Counted from the stretch's first letter, positions 16,279 through 25,625 are shown. The stretch: 64,000 bases of DNA from Hoskinsella mucinilytica (GCF_045223415.1 NZ_JBEQZJ010000010.1:1-64000), one strand, 5' to 3'. The notes: a model not told the origin generated them from the sequence alone. Made by a program: numbers and translations.

Positions 16279-17937
16279 TTAAATATTGATTTCCAATATA
16301 ACCGGCAATACCATTGGTCGCTTGCCTGTTTCCTTTACCAAATATTTACTGATTTTATCTCTTGCTTCAGCACGAACCTGCAAGTTATCATAACGTTTTT
16401 CTTTCACCGCAGTTTCAATGCATTTCTCCATAATATTTCCGACTTCTTTGATAATATAATCTGCATCTTTTAAATAAATCAATCCCCTGGTTTGTACATC
16501 CGGTCCATTGATGACTTCTTTGTTTTTATAGCTGACACCAACACCTACGACCATGACACCATCCGTAGACAATACTTCACGATCCTTTAAAACAACACCG
16601 GTTACATCCCAGTTTTCTTTTCCATCGATCAAGGTATCTTCTAACTCAAGACGCTCTCCAACACTTGTTAGTGCTTTGTTTTCGAATTGAGCAACCTGAC
16701 CATTGTCTAAAATCAAAATTTTATCAGGACCATATCCCATTTTTGTCGCAAGATTTGCGTTCATATATAAATGGCGATATTCTCCCTTGACAGGAATATA
16801 ATATTTTGGTCGGAACAAATATAACATCATTTTTAAATCCTCACTGCTTGGATGCATAGACAATACTGTTCTGCTATCTAAAGTGAAGATTTTTCCGCCT
16901 TCCTTATATATTTCATTTTCCATCACATTGGCATCATTTTCTGTACCACTGACAATAGGACTTGCGACTATGATCGTATCACTTGTTCTGAAACTAACGA
17001 ACTTATCCTCGTGATTTGCGATATTAGACATGGTTCTAAACAAATTCTTACCGCTTCCAGTTAAAAGAATAACAATATCTTCTTCTTCATCGGTAAAATT
17101 CTTTTCTGTGACCAACATTTCTTTTGGTACACGATAATATTTCATTTCTTCCAAGACCTTCAGCATATCTCTCATATCTTTGTCATGGAAAAAAATCTTA
17201 CGGTTGTATTTCTTTGCTAATTCAATGATCTCAATGATTCTAAACAAACTCTGAGAATAACTGGATATCAGAATTCTACCTTGGCTTTCCTCAAAAATCG
17301 GTTCGATCAAGGAAGTAATGCGATGTTTTGGTGCGGTGTGACCATTCTTATCCGCATATTGAGATTCACACAACAAACACAAGACACCTTTTTTTCCAAT
17401 ATCACTCAATTCATTTAAATCACAAAGGAATTCTTCTTGTAACATATCATAATCTACAATGAATTCTCCAGTATACACGATATATCCTTGATCTGTCGCA
17501 ATTGCCAAACCAAAATTGTCCGGAAATGCGTGGGTCATAGGGAATGTTCTAATTTTCACTCCACCAACAACTTGCTTGCTTGCTCGTTTCATACGATGGA
17601 TCTTTACATTTTTAACTCCCTCTTTTTTCAAAGTTTCATGAATGATATTGGCAGTCAATGCCCCTGTATATACAGGAATATTGATTTGTTTCAACAAATA
17701 CGGCAGAGCTGCTACCACATCATCATGGGCATGAGTAATAAAGATACCCTGAATTCGATCTTTGTTTTCAATCAGATAAGAGAAATCCGGTATGATAAAT
17801 TCCACTCCTAACTGATCAACATCTGGATATTTTAATCCAGCTTCAATAATAAATATGGCTTCGTTGACTTCTACGACATACATGTTTTTTCCATCTTCGT
17901 CAAGTCCGCCAAGCGCAAAAATGCGTACTTTATCCAT
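16279..17937 (-). CDS. rnjB: RNase J family protein with degenerate catalytic site (RNase J2-like)
   Basis: The 552-aa protein aligns along its full length with RNase J (metallo-beta-lactamase, beta-CASP and C-terminal domains). Three metal-site positions are changed. The HxHxDH motif reads HAHDDV. The aspartate of the HTGDF motif is glutamate (YTGEF). The histidine of HGEYR is lysine (KGEYR). The SGH-region histidine is kept. Bacillus RNase J2, encoded at the same place near spoIIIE, is also weakly active and works as partner of J1. A structural or regulatory role with an RNase J1 encoded elsewhere is the best inference. Confidence 0.85.
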   Translation of the reverse strand: MDKVRIFALGGLDEDGKNMYVVEVNEAIFIIEAGLKYPDVDQLGVEFIIPDFSYLIENKDRIQGIFITHAHDDVVAALPYLLKQINIPVYTGALTANIIHETLKKEGVKNVKIHRMKRASKQVVGGVKIRTFPMTHAFPDNFGLAIATDQGYIVYTGEFIVDYDMLQEEFLCDLNELSDIGKKGVLCLLCESQYADKNGHTAPKHRITSLIEPIFEESQGRILISSYSQSLFRIIEIIELAKKYNRKIFFHDKDMRDMLKVLEEMKYYRVPKEMLVTEKNFTDEEEDIVILLTGSGKNLFRTMSNIANHEDKFVSFRTSDTIIVASPIVSGTENDANVMENEIYKEGGKIFTLDSRTVLSMHPSSEDLKMMLYLFRPKYYIPVKGEYRHLYMNANLATKMGYGPDKILILDNGQVAQFENKALTSVGERLELEDTLIDGKENWDVTGVVLKDREVLSTDGVMVVGVGVSYKNKEVINGPDVQTRGLIYLKDADYIIKEVGNIMEKCIETAVKEKRYDNLQVRAEARDKISKYLVKETGKRPMVLPVILEINI

Positions 17938-18078
17938 AGTTTTAATACCTCCACTATTCTGTTATTATGTTCTGTAGGAAAAAGTTTTCTTCAAAAGCAT
18001 GATAAACTAATGGTATTATACCACGTTTTTCCTCACCTTAGGCAACTAGAACACACTTTTTCTATCATTTTTCCAGAA

Positions 18079-18100
18079 AAAAAGTGATTTCTCACTTTTT
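18079..18100 (-). terminator. miaB terminator overlapping the stop codon
   Basis: AAAAAGTGA / TCACTTTTT stem with a 4-nt loop. The arm includes the miaB stop codon at 18099, and the minus-strand tail is T-rich. Confidence 0.85.
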
Positions 18101-19535
18101 ATATCTGTTCTCCATCCAAAGAAAATGTCTTGTAATCTGTGATCTTTACTTCAACGATATCTCCCGGTTTCGCATCCTTACTCAAAAAATTTACCAATTT
18201 ATTTGTTTCGGTATATCCGCTAAGGACTGCTTTATTCTTTTTACTGGTGCCATCCACCAATACTTTCACAACTTTACCAAGATATGCTTTATTCTTTTCA
18301 TGAGCATATTGGTTCCAACGCTCATTTAAGCATTGTAAACGCTGTTGCTTTTCTTCTAATGGCACATTATCTATCATACGTGCAGCCGGTGTTCCTTCTC
18401 TTGGAGAATAAATGAAGGTAAAGGCATTGTCAAACTTACATTCATCTACCAAATCCAATGTGTGTTGGAATTGCTCAGGTGTTTCATTAGGGAATCCAAC
18501 GATAATATCAGTTGATATAGCACATCCCGGTATTTTTTCTTCGATCTTATGAAATAATGTTTTATATTGTTCAATCGTATATCTTCTACCCATCAATTTT
18601 AATACATCACTATCACCACTTTGTACCGGCAAGTGAATAAATGGCATAATGTTATCATATTTAGCGATGACATCGATCATCTCATCGCTAAAATCCCATG
18701 GATGACTCGTAGTAAAACGGATTCGTTCTATCCCGATTTTTGCGGTTTCTTCTAACAGCTTCGCAAAACCGCCTGCAATATGTAGATCTTTCCCATAGGA
18801 ATTGACGTTTTGTCCAAGCAGGGTAACTTCCTTAAATCCTTCCTTTTTCAATGCGATGATTTCATCCAAGACATCTTGCATGGTACGTGAACGTTCCTTC
18901 CCTCTTGTATATGGAACGATACAATAAGTACAGAATTTATCACAGCCATACATGATATTGACCCATGCCTTATGACTTCCAAAACGCTTCACAGGAAGAT
19001 TTTCAATAACTTCGCCTTCTTTGCTCAACACCTCAACACTACGTTTGCCATTTATCATCACATCATACAAAAGTTCCGGTAAGCGATGAATGTTATGGGT
19101 GCCGAAAATCAAATCAACATGACGATATTTTTCCAATAGTGTCTGTATCACATCTTCCTCTTGCGCCATACATCCACATAATCCAAATACCAAATCCGGT
19201 TTATCCTTTTTCAAACGCTTTAATGATCCTAATTCACCAAGCACCTTATCCTCAGCATTTTTACGAATGGCACAGGTATTTAACAGAATGAAATCTGCTT
19301 CTTGTGGTGTTTCACATGGTGTAAACATCAGCTCTTCCAAAATACCGGCAAGTGTCTCAGAATCTCGTTCATTCGCTTGACATCCATAAGTACGAAGATA
19401 ATACTTTTTACCTTGTCCGATCATTTTCATTTGCTCTGGAATCTGAAAAAGATTTTTCTCAATCACTGATTCCTTTTGTGTACGTTTTTGTGCTTCCTTT
19501 AAATCAGGAAGTGCCCAACCTGGCTGTTTTTTCAT
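18099..19535 (-). CDS. miaB: tRNA-2-methylthio-N6-dimethylallyladenosine synthase MiaB
   Basis: Radical-SAM methylthiotransferase that converts i6A37 of tRNAs to ms2i6A. The 478-aa protein has an N-terminal MTTase domain with cluster cysteines (TYGCQANERDSE, TCAIRKNAE, GCMAQ), the radical-SAM CxxxCxxC motif in CDKFCTYCIVPYTRG (about residue 200), and a C-terminal TRAM domain (about 410-475). About 50 extra N-terminal residues are normal for Bacillota MiaB. A ferredoxin gene follows a divergence-free gap upstream and may or may not be related. Confidence 0.95.
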   Translation of the reverse strand: MKKQPGWALPDLKEAQKRTQKESVIEKNLFQIPEQMKMIGQGKKYYLRTYGCQANERDSETLAGILEELMFTPCETPQEADFILLNTCAIRKNAEDKVLGELGSLKRLKKDKPDLVFGLCGCMAQEEDVIQTLLEKYRHVDLIFGTHNIHRLPELLYDVMINGKRSVEVLSKEGEVIENLPVKRFGSHKAWVNIMYGCDKFCTYCIVPYTRGKERSRTMQDVLDEIIALKKEGFKEVTLLGQNVNSYGKDLHIAGGFAKLLEETAKIGIERIRFTTSHPWDFSDEMIDVIAKYDNIMPFIHLPVQSGDSDVLKLMGRRYTIEQYKTLFHKIEEKIPGCAISTDIIVGFPNETPEQFQHTLDLVDECKFDNAFTFIYSPREGTPAARMIDNVPLEEKQQRLQCLNERWNQYAHEKNKAYLGKVVKVLVDGTSKKNKAVLSGYTETNKLVNFLSKDAKPGDIVEVKITDYKTFSLDGEQI

Positions 19536-19620
19536 ACTAACAACTCCTTATCTATATTGCGAAATGTATCTAACATTTCCTTTTATATTTGAAAAAGAAT
19601 GCCTATCATCTTGTTAAAAA

Positions 19621-19640
19621 AACCAAGCGCTTGCTTGGTT
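19621..19640 (-). terminator. Ferredoxin gene terminator overlapping the stop codon
   Basis: AACCAAGC / GCTTGGTT stem with a 4-nt loop, followed on the minus strand by TTTTTTAAC. Confidence 0.85.
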
Positions 19641-19813
19641 TACTGAGAGATTGCTTCAACTGGGCATGCAGAAATACATGATCCACAGTCAATACAAGTT
19701 CCTTCGTCACACACAGATTTGCCTTCATCATTCATTGATAAAGCTCCCACTGGGCAAACTCCTACACATGCACCACAACCGATGCAAGTATCCGCATTTA
19801 CATTAACTGGCAT
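19640..19813 (-). CDS. 2[4Fe-4S] ferredoxin, 57 aa
   Basis: Low-potential electron carrier of the clostridial type. Translation of the minus strand from ATG 19813 gives 57 residues with two CxxCxxCxxxCP motifs (CIGCGACVGVCP and CIDCGSCISACP), each able to bind one 4Fe-4S cluster. A ribosome-binding site (AGGAGGAA) lies just upstream. It has its own terminator and stands alone between miaB and ymdB. Likely partners are anaerobic oxidoreductases and radical-SAM enzymes such as MiaB. The last point is only suggested by position. Confidence 0.95.
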   Translation of the reverse strand: MPVNVNADTCIGCGACVGVCPVGALSMNDEGKSVCDEGTCIDCGSCISACPVEAISQ

Positions 19814-19920
19814 TCTTTATTCCTCCTTTACAACCGTTTCTATTATATCCGAAAACTACCGATAACGCAACATTTTTATGTCTTTTCTATCTTATGGAAT
19901 ACTTTACATTTTTTATCTAA

Positions 19921-19945
19921 AAAAGAAGGGAATCATTTCCCTTCT
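19921..19945 (-). terminator. ymdB terminator overlapping the stop codon
   Basis: AGAAGGGAA / TTCCCTTCT stem, ATGA loop on the minus strand, then TTTTT. The stem contains the end of ymdB. Confidence 0.88.
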
Positions 19946-20721
19946 CTATCTTCTGGTCGAATTTGAATCCTTTTGATATTTGTTGCAAGATTGGTTTCTT
20001 CATCTATATGAACAATCGCTCCACAGAATATCGCAGGACCTTCTGCAATCTTGAATTTTGTTTTTTCATCTGTTGTAAAACGAGTGAGAATTTCATCCAC
20101 ATCTCGCCCTAACACACTGGTATAGGCACCACACATTCCCAAATCAGTCATAGCCGCAGTTCCATCAATGATTCTTTCATCTGCAGTCTGTACATGTGTA
20201 TGTGTTCCTACCACAGCTGCTGCCCTACCGGCAACCGCATAAGTAAATGCGATTTTTTCACTTGTAGCCTCAGCATGTAAATCAACTAGATAAATATCTG
20301 CATCGATTTCATGAAACACATCCTCCATACAAAAGAATGGTGAATCTACAACATTGTTCATCCAAATCTCCCCGCAAAGATTGGTGATTGCAACACGCTT
20401 TCCTTTAACTTTGATCACAATCGTGCTTTCCCCATAGTCACAAGGCTCCATATTGGCTGGACGAACCATACGATCCGCTTCTTCGATAAAGGAATAAATA
20501 TCATTTTTCGAAAAGGTATGATTCCCCATCGTCAAGACATCTATACCATATCCTAGAAGCTGATGATAGATCTTTCTTGTGATCCCTTTTCCATGTGCTG
20601 CATTCTCTCCATTTGCAACTACAAGGTCTATTTCATAGGTCTTCTTTAAATCAGGCAGTAATTCTCTAACGGCTTCACGCCCACTGGCGCCTACGATATC
20701 GCCGATAAACAAGACATTCAT
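19933..20721 (-). CDS. ymdB: YmdB phosphodiesterase
   Basis: Calcineurin-like metallophosphoesterase of the YmdB family (2',3'-cyclic AMP phosphodiesterase in Bacillus, affecting RNA turnover, motility and biofilm choice). The 262-aa protein carries the metal motifs IGDIVG (about 7), NGENAAHGKG, GNHTF and GTHTHVQT. It is 2 bp downstream of rny, a pairing conserved in Bacillota and consistent with joint control of RNA decay. Confidence 0.93.
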   Translation of the reverse strand: MNVLFIGDIVGASGREAVRELLPDLKKTYEIDLVVANGENAAHGKGITRKIYHQLLGYGIDVLTMGNHTFSKNDIYSFIEEADRMVRPANMEPCDYGESTIVIKVKGKRVAITNLCGEIWMNNVVDSPFFCMEDVFHEIDADIYLVDLHAEATSEKIAFTYAVAGRAAAVVGTHTHVQTADERIIDGTAAMTDLGMCGAYTSVLGRDVDEILTRFTTDEKTKFKIAEGPAIFCGAIVHIDEETNLATNIKRIQIRPEDREGK

Positions 20722-20723
20722 AA

Positions 20724-22277
20724 CTATTTTGCTAATTCACAAGATCTAGTTTCACGAATGACGGTAACCTTGATCTGCCCAGGATAGGTAAGCTCTGCTT
20801 CAATTTTATCCCTGATGTCTCTTGCTAATTTATGACAAGCAAGATCATCTAATTTGTCAGGAACGACCATGACACGTACTTCTCTACCGGCTTGAATAGC
20901 ATAGCTAGAATCAACACCATCGAAAGATTTCGTGATCTTCTCTAATTCTTCCAAACGGTTAATGTAATTTTGTAAAGCTTCATAACGAGCACCAGGACGA
21001 GCAGCGCTCAATGTATCTGCCGCAATCACAAGGTTACTGATCAAGCAAGTCGGTTCTACTTCACCATGATGAGATTGAATGGCATTTAATACGACATCCT
21101 TTTCTCCATGTTTCTTACAGAATTTATAACCAAGCTCAATGTGGCTTCCTTCTACTTCAAAATCCATTGCTTTTCCGATATCATGTAATAAACCAGCACG
21201 TTTTGCAAGTTGCTGATTTAATCCTAGCTCAGCTGCCATCATACCTGTCAAATGAGCAACTTCCATGCTATGTTGAAGAGCATTCTGACCATAAGAATAA
21301 CGATATTTTAAACGTCCGATCATTCTTACGATTTCACGATCAATTTTGCCAATACCTAATTTGAATACAGTATCTTCTCCTGTTTTCATGATATTAGCAT
21401 CCATTTCACGTTTGATCTTATTCACTACTTCTTCAATACGACCAGGTTGGATTCTTCCATCCTTGATCAAATGCTCAAGTGCAAGGCGTGCAACCTCTCG
21501 TCGAATCGGATCAAAACAGCTAACTGTGATCGTTTCAGGTGTATCATCTATGATCAAATCAACACCAGTTGCTTGTTCGATTGCTTTGATATTTCTACCC
21601 TCACGACCGATAATTCTACCCTTCATTTCTTCACTAGGAAGAGCAACTACGGAAACAGTACGATCCACTGCCTCATCATTGCTTAAACGTTGAATGCTCA
21701 ACGCCACAATATTTTTTGCTTTTTCATCGGCTGTAGCCTTAGCTTCTTCTTCTTTTTCCTTGATATAGGAAACTAATTCTTTTTCCATTCTCTTTTCTGT
21801 AATAGAGAACAGTTCTTCCTTTGCTTCCGCCGTCGTCATAGCGGCTACTCGCTCCAGCTCTTGAACCTGTACATCAATCTTTGCTTGTAATTCTTTATCT
21901 TTTTTATCTAGCATTGCCATTTTATCAGCTAATTGCGCATTTTTTACATCAATCTGTTTTTCCTTGCTTGTCAAAGTTTCATCACGGAAATTCAGATTAT
22001 CTTCTCTTCGTAACAGTTTATTTTCCATATCTGTTACTTCCTGTTTTCTTTCTTTGATTTCTTTTTCTGCTGCAATTTTCAACTCATGTGCTTGTGTACG
22101 ACCATCTAACACTGCTTGCTTCACAGTAGAATCAGCCTTTGATTCTGCTTCTTTCAGTATTAGATTAGCCTTTTGCTGATCTTTATTTAAACCCGCTTTG
22201 GAAATAATAATCATAATGACGATTCCTATAGCGAGACCTGCCAACCCAGACAAAAAGATGACTATGCCATTTTCCAT
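20724..22277 (-). CDS. rny: Ribonuclease Y
   Basis: Membrane-anchored endoribonuclease that initiates mRNA decay. The 517-aa protein has an N-terminal transmembrane helix (about 4-25), a long coiled coil (about 28-200), a KH domain with GREGRNIK (about 220) and an HD domain with HDIGKA (about 365). The start is ATG 22277 after GGAGGAG. The longer frame to 22331 would begin upstream of the predicted transcription start, so it is rejected. Its mRNA appears to begin with a hairpin (22311-22329). Confidence 0.95.
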   Translation of the reverse strand: MENGIVIFLSGLAGLAIGIVIMIIISKAGLNKDQQKANLILKEAESKADSTVKQAVLDGRTQAHELKIAAEKEIKERKQEVTDMENKLLRREDNLNFRDETLTSKEKQIDVKNAQLADKMAMLDKKDKELQAKIDVQVQELERVAAMTTAEAKEELFSITEKRMEKELVSYIKEKEEEAKATADEKAKNIVALSIQRLSNDEAVDRTVSVVALPSEEMKGRIIGREGRNIKAIEQATGVDLIIDDTPETITVSCFDPIRREVARLALEHLIKDGRIQPGRIEEVVNKIKREMDANIMKTGEDTVFKLGIGKIDREIVRMIGRLKYRYSYGQNALQHSMEVAHLTGMMAAELGLNQQLAKRAGLLHDIGKAMDFEVEGSHIELGYKFCKKHGEKDVVLNAIQSHHGEVEPTCLISNLVIAADTLSAARPGARYEALQNYINRLEELEKITKSFDGVDSSYAIQAGREVRVMVVPDKLDDLACHKLARDIRDKIEAELTYPGQIKVTVIRETRSCELAK

Positions 22278-22310
22278 AACATATCTCCTCCATTTATCTC
22301 GTGTTTTTTT

Positions 22311-22329
22311 GGAAAGCGATATGCTTTCC
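22311..22329 (-). promoter_or_regulatory. 5'-terminal hairpin of the rny mRNA
   Basis: GGAAAGC / GCTTTCC, 7-bp stem with a 5-nt loop. The first G lies 8 nt after the -10 element, so the transcript should start at or within one base of the stem. No T-run follows on the minus strand, so it is not a terminator. Confidence 0.65.
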
Positions 22330-22336
22330 ATACACT

Positions 22337-22365
22337 ATTGTACCTAAAAAAAAGAATTTTCACAA
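22337..22365 (-). promoter_or_regulatory. Sigma-A promoter of rny-ymdB
   Basis: TTGTGA (22360-22365) and TACAAT (22337-22342) on the minus strand with a 17-bp spacer. Confidence 0.75.
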
Positions 22366-22437
22366 CTAAAAGTGAATATTTTTACAAACATTCTCAAAAT
22401 TATAAAAGCGGTTCCATACCTTTATCATGAAAAACCA

Positions 22438-22468
22438 AAAGAAGAAGGCATTAAGAACCTTCTTCTTT
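22438..22468 (-). terminator. recA-end hairpin
   Basis: Eleven-base arms AAAGAAGAAGG / CCTTCTTCTTT with the recA stop codon inside the loop. The U-tract after it on the minus strand is weak, so termination may be partial. Confidence 0.6.
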
Positions 22469-23509
22469 CACAATAGGATTTTTCTTTTCTTTCAATTTCT
22501 CTGCTAGCTCAGCCATCAGTTCAGGATGTTCCTTTAAATGGTTCTTTGCTGCCTCTTTACCTTGCCCGATTTTCTCTCCATTATAGGAAAACCAAGCCCC
22601 ACTTTTCATCACAATGTCATAATCCACACAGAAATCAAGTAATTCCGCAACATAGGAAATACCTTCCCCGTACATGATTTCAATGGCTGCTGTTTTGAAT
22701 GGAGGTGCAACCTTATTTTTCACAACTTTCACATTAACTTTATTACCGATAATGTCAGTCCCATTTTTGATAGCTTCGCTTCTTCTGATATCCAAACGAA
22801 CAGAAGAATAAAATTTTAATGCTCTTCCTCCTGGTGTCGTTTCCGGATTACCGAACATGATACCTACTTTTTCACGCAACTGGTTGATAAAAATAGCTGT
22901 ACATTCGCTACGGTTCATGACACCACTTAGTTTACGCATCGCTTTAGACATCAAACGAGCCTGTAACCCTACTTGGGAATCACCCATTTCTCCATCCAAT
23001 TCTGCTTGTGGTACTAAGGCTGCCACAGAATCCACAACAACTAGATCAATGGCACCGCTTTTAATCAACATTTCAGTAATATCAAGTGCTTGTTCTCCAC
23101 TATCTGGTTGTGAAAGAATCAAATCATCGATATTGACACCCAAATTTTTTGCATAGATAGGATCAATTGCATTTTCTGCATCGATAAACGCCGCTCTTCC
23201 ACCTTTTTTTTGTACTTCCGCAATTGCATGAAGGGCAAGCGTCGTCTTACCACTAGATTCAGGCCCATAGATTTCTATGATCCTTCCCTTTGGATAACCG
23301 CCGATTCCCAATGCTTCATCAATTTTCAAAGAGCCACTACTGATTGCATCGATATCTACTGCAGCTCGATCGCCCAAACGCATGATGCTTCCTTTTCCAT
23401 AAGCCTTTTCGATTGATTTGATTGCATCATTTAACGCAGCATCATTTTTTTTCTCTGCTGCTTCTTCACTTGCTGTTTTCTTCTTTTCATCCATAATTTC
23501 TACCGTCAT
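22451..23509 (-). CDS. recA: Recombinase RecA
   Basis: Forms filaments on single-stranded DNA for strand exchange and SOS induction. The 352-aa protein shows Walker A GPESSGKTT (about 75), LVVVDSVAALVP, loop-region GLQARLMSKAMRKL, and the C-terminal signature of the family. It ends the rodZ-pgsA-pncC-recA unit, 18 bp after pncC. I see no LexA-type box in that gap. The start with AAAGGA upstream is accepted; an in-frame ATG five codons later is an alternative. Confidence 0.97.
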   Translation of the reverse strand: MTVEIMDEKKKTASEEAAEKKNDAALNDAIKSIEKAYGKGSIMRLGDRAAVDIDAISSGSLKIDEALGIGGYPKGRIIEIYGPESSGKTTLALHAIAEVQKKGGRAAFIDAENAIDPIYAKNLGVNIDDLILSQPDSGEQALDITEMLIKSGAIDLVVVDSVAALVPQAELDGEMGDSQVGLQARLMSKAMRKLSGVMNRSECTAIFINQLREKVGIMFGNPETTPGGRALKFYSSVRLDIRRSEAIKNGTDIIGNKVNVKVVKNKVAPPFKTAAIEIMYGEGISYVAELLDFCVDYDIVMKSGAWFSYNGEKIGQGKEAAKNHLKEHPELMAELAEKLKEKKNPIVKEEGS

Positions 23510-23527
23510 ACAATCCTTTCTATTTTA

Positions 23528-23983
23528 TTATGATAACAGGTTCTTAATTTTTTCACACATCAAACGCACTGCATCCATTCGAACCTCGTTACGATCTGCT
23601 TCTATCTGAAATCGATATCCATACACATTTTGTTTGTATGCAATTGCACAATAAACCTCACCAGCAGGCTTTCCTTCCATTGAGGATGGCCCAGCATTGC
23701 CGGTAAAGCTCACGCAAACATCTACATCCAATAGTGTTTGCGCTTTTTTTGCCATTTCCTCGGCACACTCCATACTAATAACTCCATAACGTGCAACGAT
23801 TTCAGAATCTACATGTACAACATCTGTTTTGATAGAGGTTGCATATGTCACAATTCCACCCTTTAACACCGCACTTGCTCCAGAAACAGAAGCAAGGCTT
23901 GCACAAAACAAGCCTGCTGTGAAGCTTTCGCAGCTTCCTATTGTCAATTGTTTTTCTTTCAATAATGCAATCAACTCTTGCAT
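23528..23983 (-). CDS. pncC: Nicotinamide-nucleotide amidohydrolase (PncC/CinA C-terminal domain)
   Basis: Deamidates nicotinamide mononucleotide to recycle pyridine nucleotides. At 151 aa it is only the CinA C-terminal domain (ESFTAGLFCASLASVSGASAVLKGGIVTY, then SFTGNAGPSS). The N-terminal MoaB-like domain of full CinA is absent. The position between pgsA (1 bp) and recA is that of cinA in Bacillus, so loss of the N-terminal half occurred without loss of synteny, or the stand-alone form is original here. Confidence 0.9.
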   Translation of the reverse strand: MQELIALLKEKQLTIGSCESFTAGLFCASLASVSGASAVLKGGIVTYATSIKTDVVHVDSEIVARYGVISMECAEEMAKKAQTLLDVDVCVSFTGNAGPSSMEGKPAGEVYCAIAYKQNVYGYRFQIEADRNEVRMDAVRLMCEKIKNLLS

Positions 23984-23984
23984 A

Positions 23985-24581
23985 TCACATCGTCTCCATA
24001 ATGATGCCTTTTAGTTCCATAAAATATTTTAGGCCACTTACCACTGATGCAAGGGTTGCTCCCCATACCAAAATATCAGTAAGTGGAATATGGAAAAATG
24101 CAAAAGGTACATTTTGCAATAACAAAAAGATGATTGCAAACATTTGTAACACTGTCTTCAGTTTTCCAGCCATTCCGGCAGCTACAACAACACCTGATTT
24201 ACTTGCATTCATACGTAAACCGTCCACGATGGTATCTCTCCATATCATAATGATGACAGGCACAACGCTCACAACACCATGTACCGCAAAAAGGATAAAC
24301 ATCGTATTTACCAAAAGCTTATCTGCTATGGGATCGATGAATTTACCAAAGGAAGTAACCAAATTTCTTTTTCTTGCGATATTACCATCAAGGAAATCAG
24401 TAAAAGAGGCAATTGCAAATAACGCTAATACGATCAAATCCATAGGATTCAAAATAACCTCTATCTGTTGAAACGTTAAAACGATACCATCCATTTCTAC
24501 AGGCAACAGATATAGAACGGCAATGACTGGGACCAAAATAATTCTAAATAGCGATAACTTATTAGGTGAATTCATATTCAT
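23985..24581 (-). CDS. pgsA: CDP-diacylglycerol-glycerol-3-phosphate 3-phosphatidyltransferase
   Basis: Makes phosphatidylglycerophosphate, precursor of phosphatidylglycerol and cardiolipin, in the membrane. The 198-aa multi-pass protein contains the CDP-alcohol phosphatidyltransferase motif DxxDG..AR...G...D...D (DFLDGNIARKRNLVTSFGKF then DPIAD, about residues 62-88). Transmembrane helices surround it. It directly follows rodZ with no gap, as in Bacillus. Confidence 0.93.
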   Translation of the reverse strand: MNMNSPNKLSLFRIILVPVIAVLYLLPVEMDGIVLTFQQIEVILNPMDLIVLALFAIASFTDFLDGNIARKRNLVTSFGKFIDPIADKLLVNTMFILFAVHGVVSVVPVIIMIWRDTIVDGLRMNASKSGVVVAAGMAGKLKTVLQMFAIIFLLLQNVPFAFFHIPLTDILVWGATLASVVSGLKYFMELKGIIMETM

Positions 24582-25508
24582 TTACCCGAATGTGAAAACC
24601 AGAGTATAAGAACCACCAGATGTTGCTATGGTATCATCCATTTTTACACTCTTATCATTCACTTTGATATTGATATCATAAATATAGCCAAAATACAGTT
24701 CTACCTTTGTCCCTTTTTTCGCTTTCACCACTGCATTGATCGGAGCAGAATCTTTTCCACCATAGTATACCTTTGCTTCAGGATCGGTCAATACCTTTCC
24801 ATCAACGGTAACACTATATGCGGAATTAGACCCGATCATTTGAGTAGCGAATGTAAATTCATCCCCCTCATTGTAATCAGTGATCGTGTAATTGGTCACA
24901 TCATTTTTGGTGATGACGGCTTCTTTCTTTTCTTCCGGTTTTTCCTCTTCATCATCCGTTGTAGGATATGTATTATCACCGTTTCCTGTTTGCTGTTGTG
25001 CAACAGGTGGCTTTGTTACATCGCCATCGCCACTATTTTTATTTGAATTCAGATAAAACACAAAGGCTAGCATTAAAACGATTGCTACCACACCAACAAC
25101 AGCAATCAAAGATACCAAAGAAAAATCCGGCTTTTTAAGTGGCTTCTTTTTCTTATGTATTTTTCTTCTATCATCATTTGTTTTGGACACCTTGCTCAAT
25201 TCGGTATTGGAAATATGTTTTTCCATTTCTTCATGTTGCATTGCCATTGTGTTCGTGAATGTCATGGTATAGTCATCCACACATTCTCTTAAATCATTTT
25301 TGATATCTTCAAAATCTATTCCTACTGCTTCACAATAGGATTTCACAAAAAAACGCAGATAGGACAAATCATCTTTGAAAAAGGAAATATCTCCTTCCTC
25401 TAATGCTTTAATATGCTTTGTAGTCAATCTGGTTTTCTCACTGATCTGTTCTACCGTCAGACCAAGCTCTAATCTTTTTTCTTTTAATAATCTTCCGATG
25501 TTTTCCAT
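24582..25508 (-). CDS. rodZ: Cell-shape protein RodZ
   Basis: Bitopic membrane protein linking the MreB elongasome to the envelope. The 308-aa protein has an N-terminal Xre-like helix-turn-helix (about 5-70, LGLTVEQISEKTRL), a basic juxtamembrane patch (KIHKKKKPLKKPD), one transmembrane helix (about 132-152), a Gly/Asp/Glu-rich linker and a C-terminal DUF4115-type beta domain. It is the first gene of the unit with its own promoter (25564-25592) and ribosome-binding site GAGGTG. Confidence 0.9.
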   Translation of the reverse strand: MENIGRLLKEKRLELGLTVEQISEKTRLTTKHIKALEEGDISFFKDDLSYLRFFVKSYCEAVGIDFEDIKNDLRECVDDYTMTFTNTMAMQHEEMEKHISNTELSKVSKTNDDRRKIHKKKKPLKKPDFSLVSLIAVVGVVAIVLMLAFVFYLNSNKNSGDGDVTKPPVAQQQTGNGDNTYPTTDDEEEKPEEKKEAVITKNDVTNYTITDYNEGDEFTFATQMIGSNSAYSVTVDGKVLTDPEAKVYYGGKDSAPINAVVKAKKGTKVELYFGYIYDINIKVNDKSVKMDDTIATSGGSYTLVFTFG

Positions 25509-25563
25509 AGAGCACCTCTTTTTTTATTCTGTATTACTATGACCTGATTTGCTAATCTTTATT

Positions 25564-25592
25564 ATTGTAGCATTCATTTTTTAATATGTAAA
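25564..25592 (-). promoter_or_regulatory. Sigma-A promoter of rodZ-pgsA-pncC-recA
   Basis: TTTACA (25587-25592) and TACAAT (25564-25569) on the minus strand with exactly 17 bp between. Confidence 0.75.
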
Positions 25593-25605
25593 TCTTATCT
25601 TCTTA

Positions 25606-25625
25606 AAAAAAACTTAAGTTTTTTT
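25606..25625. repeat. Perfect A7CTTAAGT7 palindrome
   Basis: A 20-bp perfect palindrome between the rnpB terminator and the rodZ promoter. It could be a second terminator stage for rnpB or a bendable upstream element of the rodZ promoter. Confidence 0.6.
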
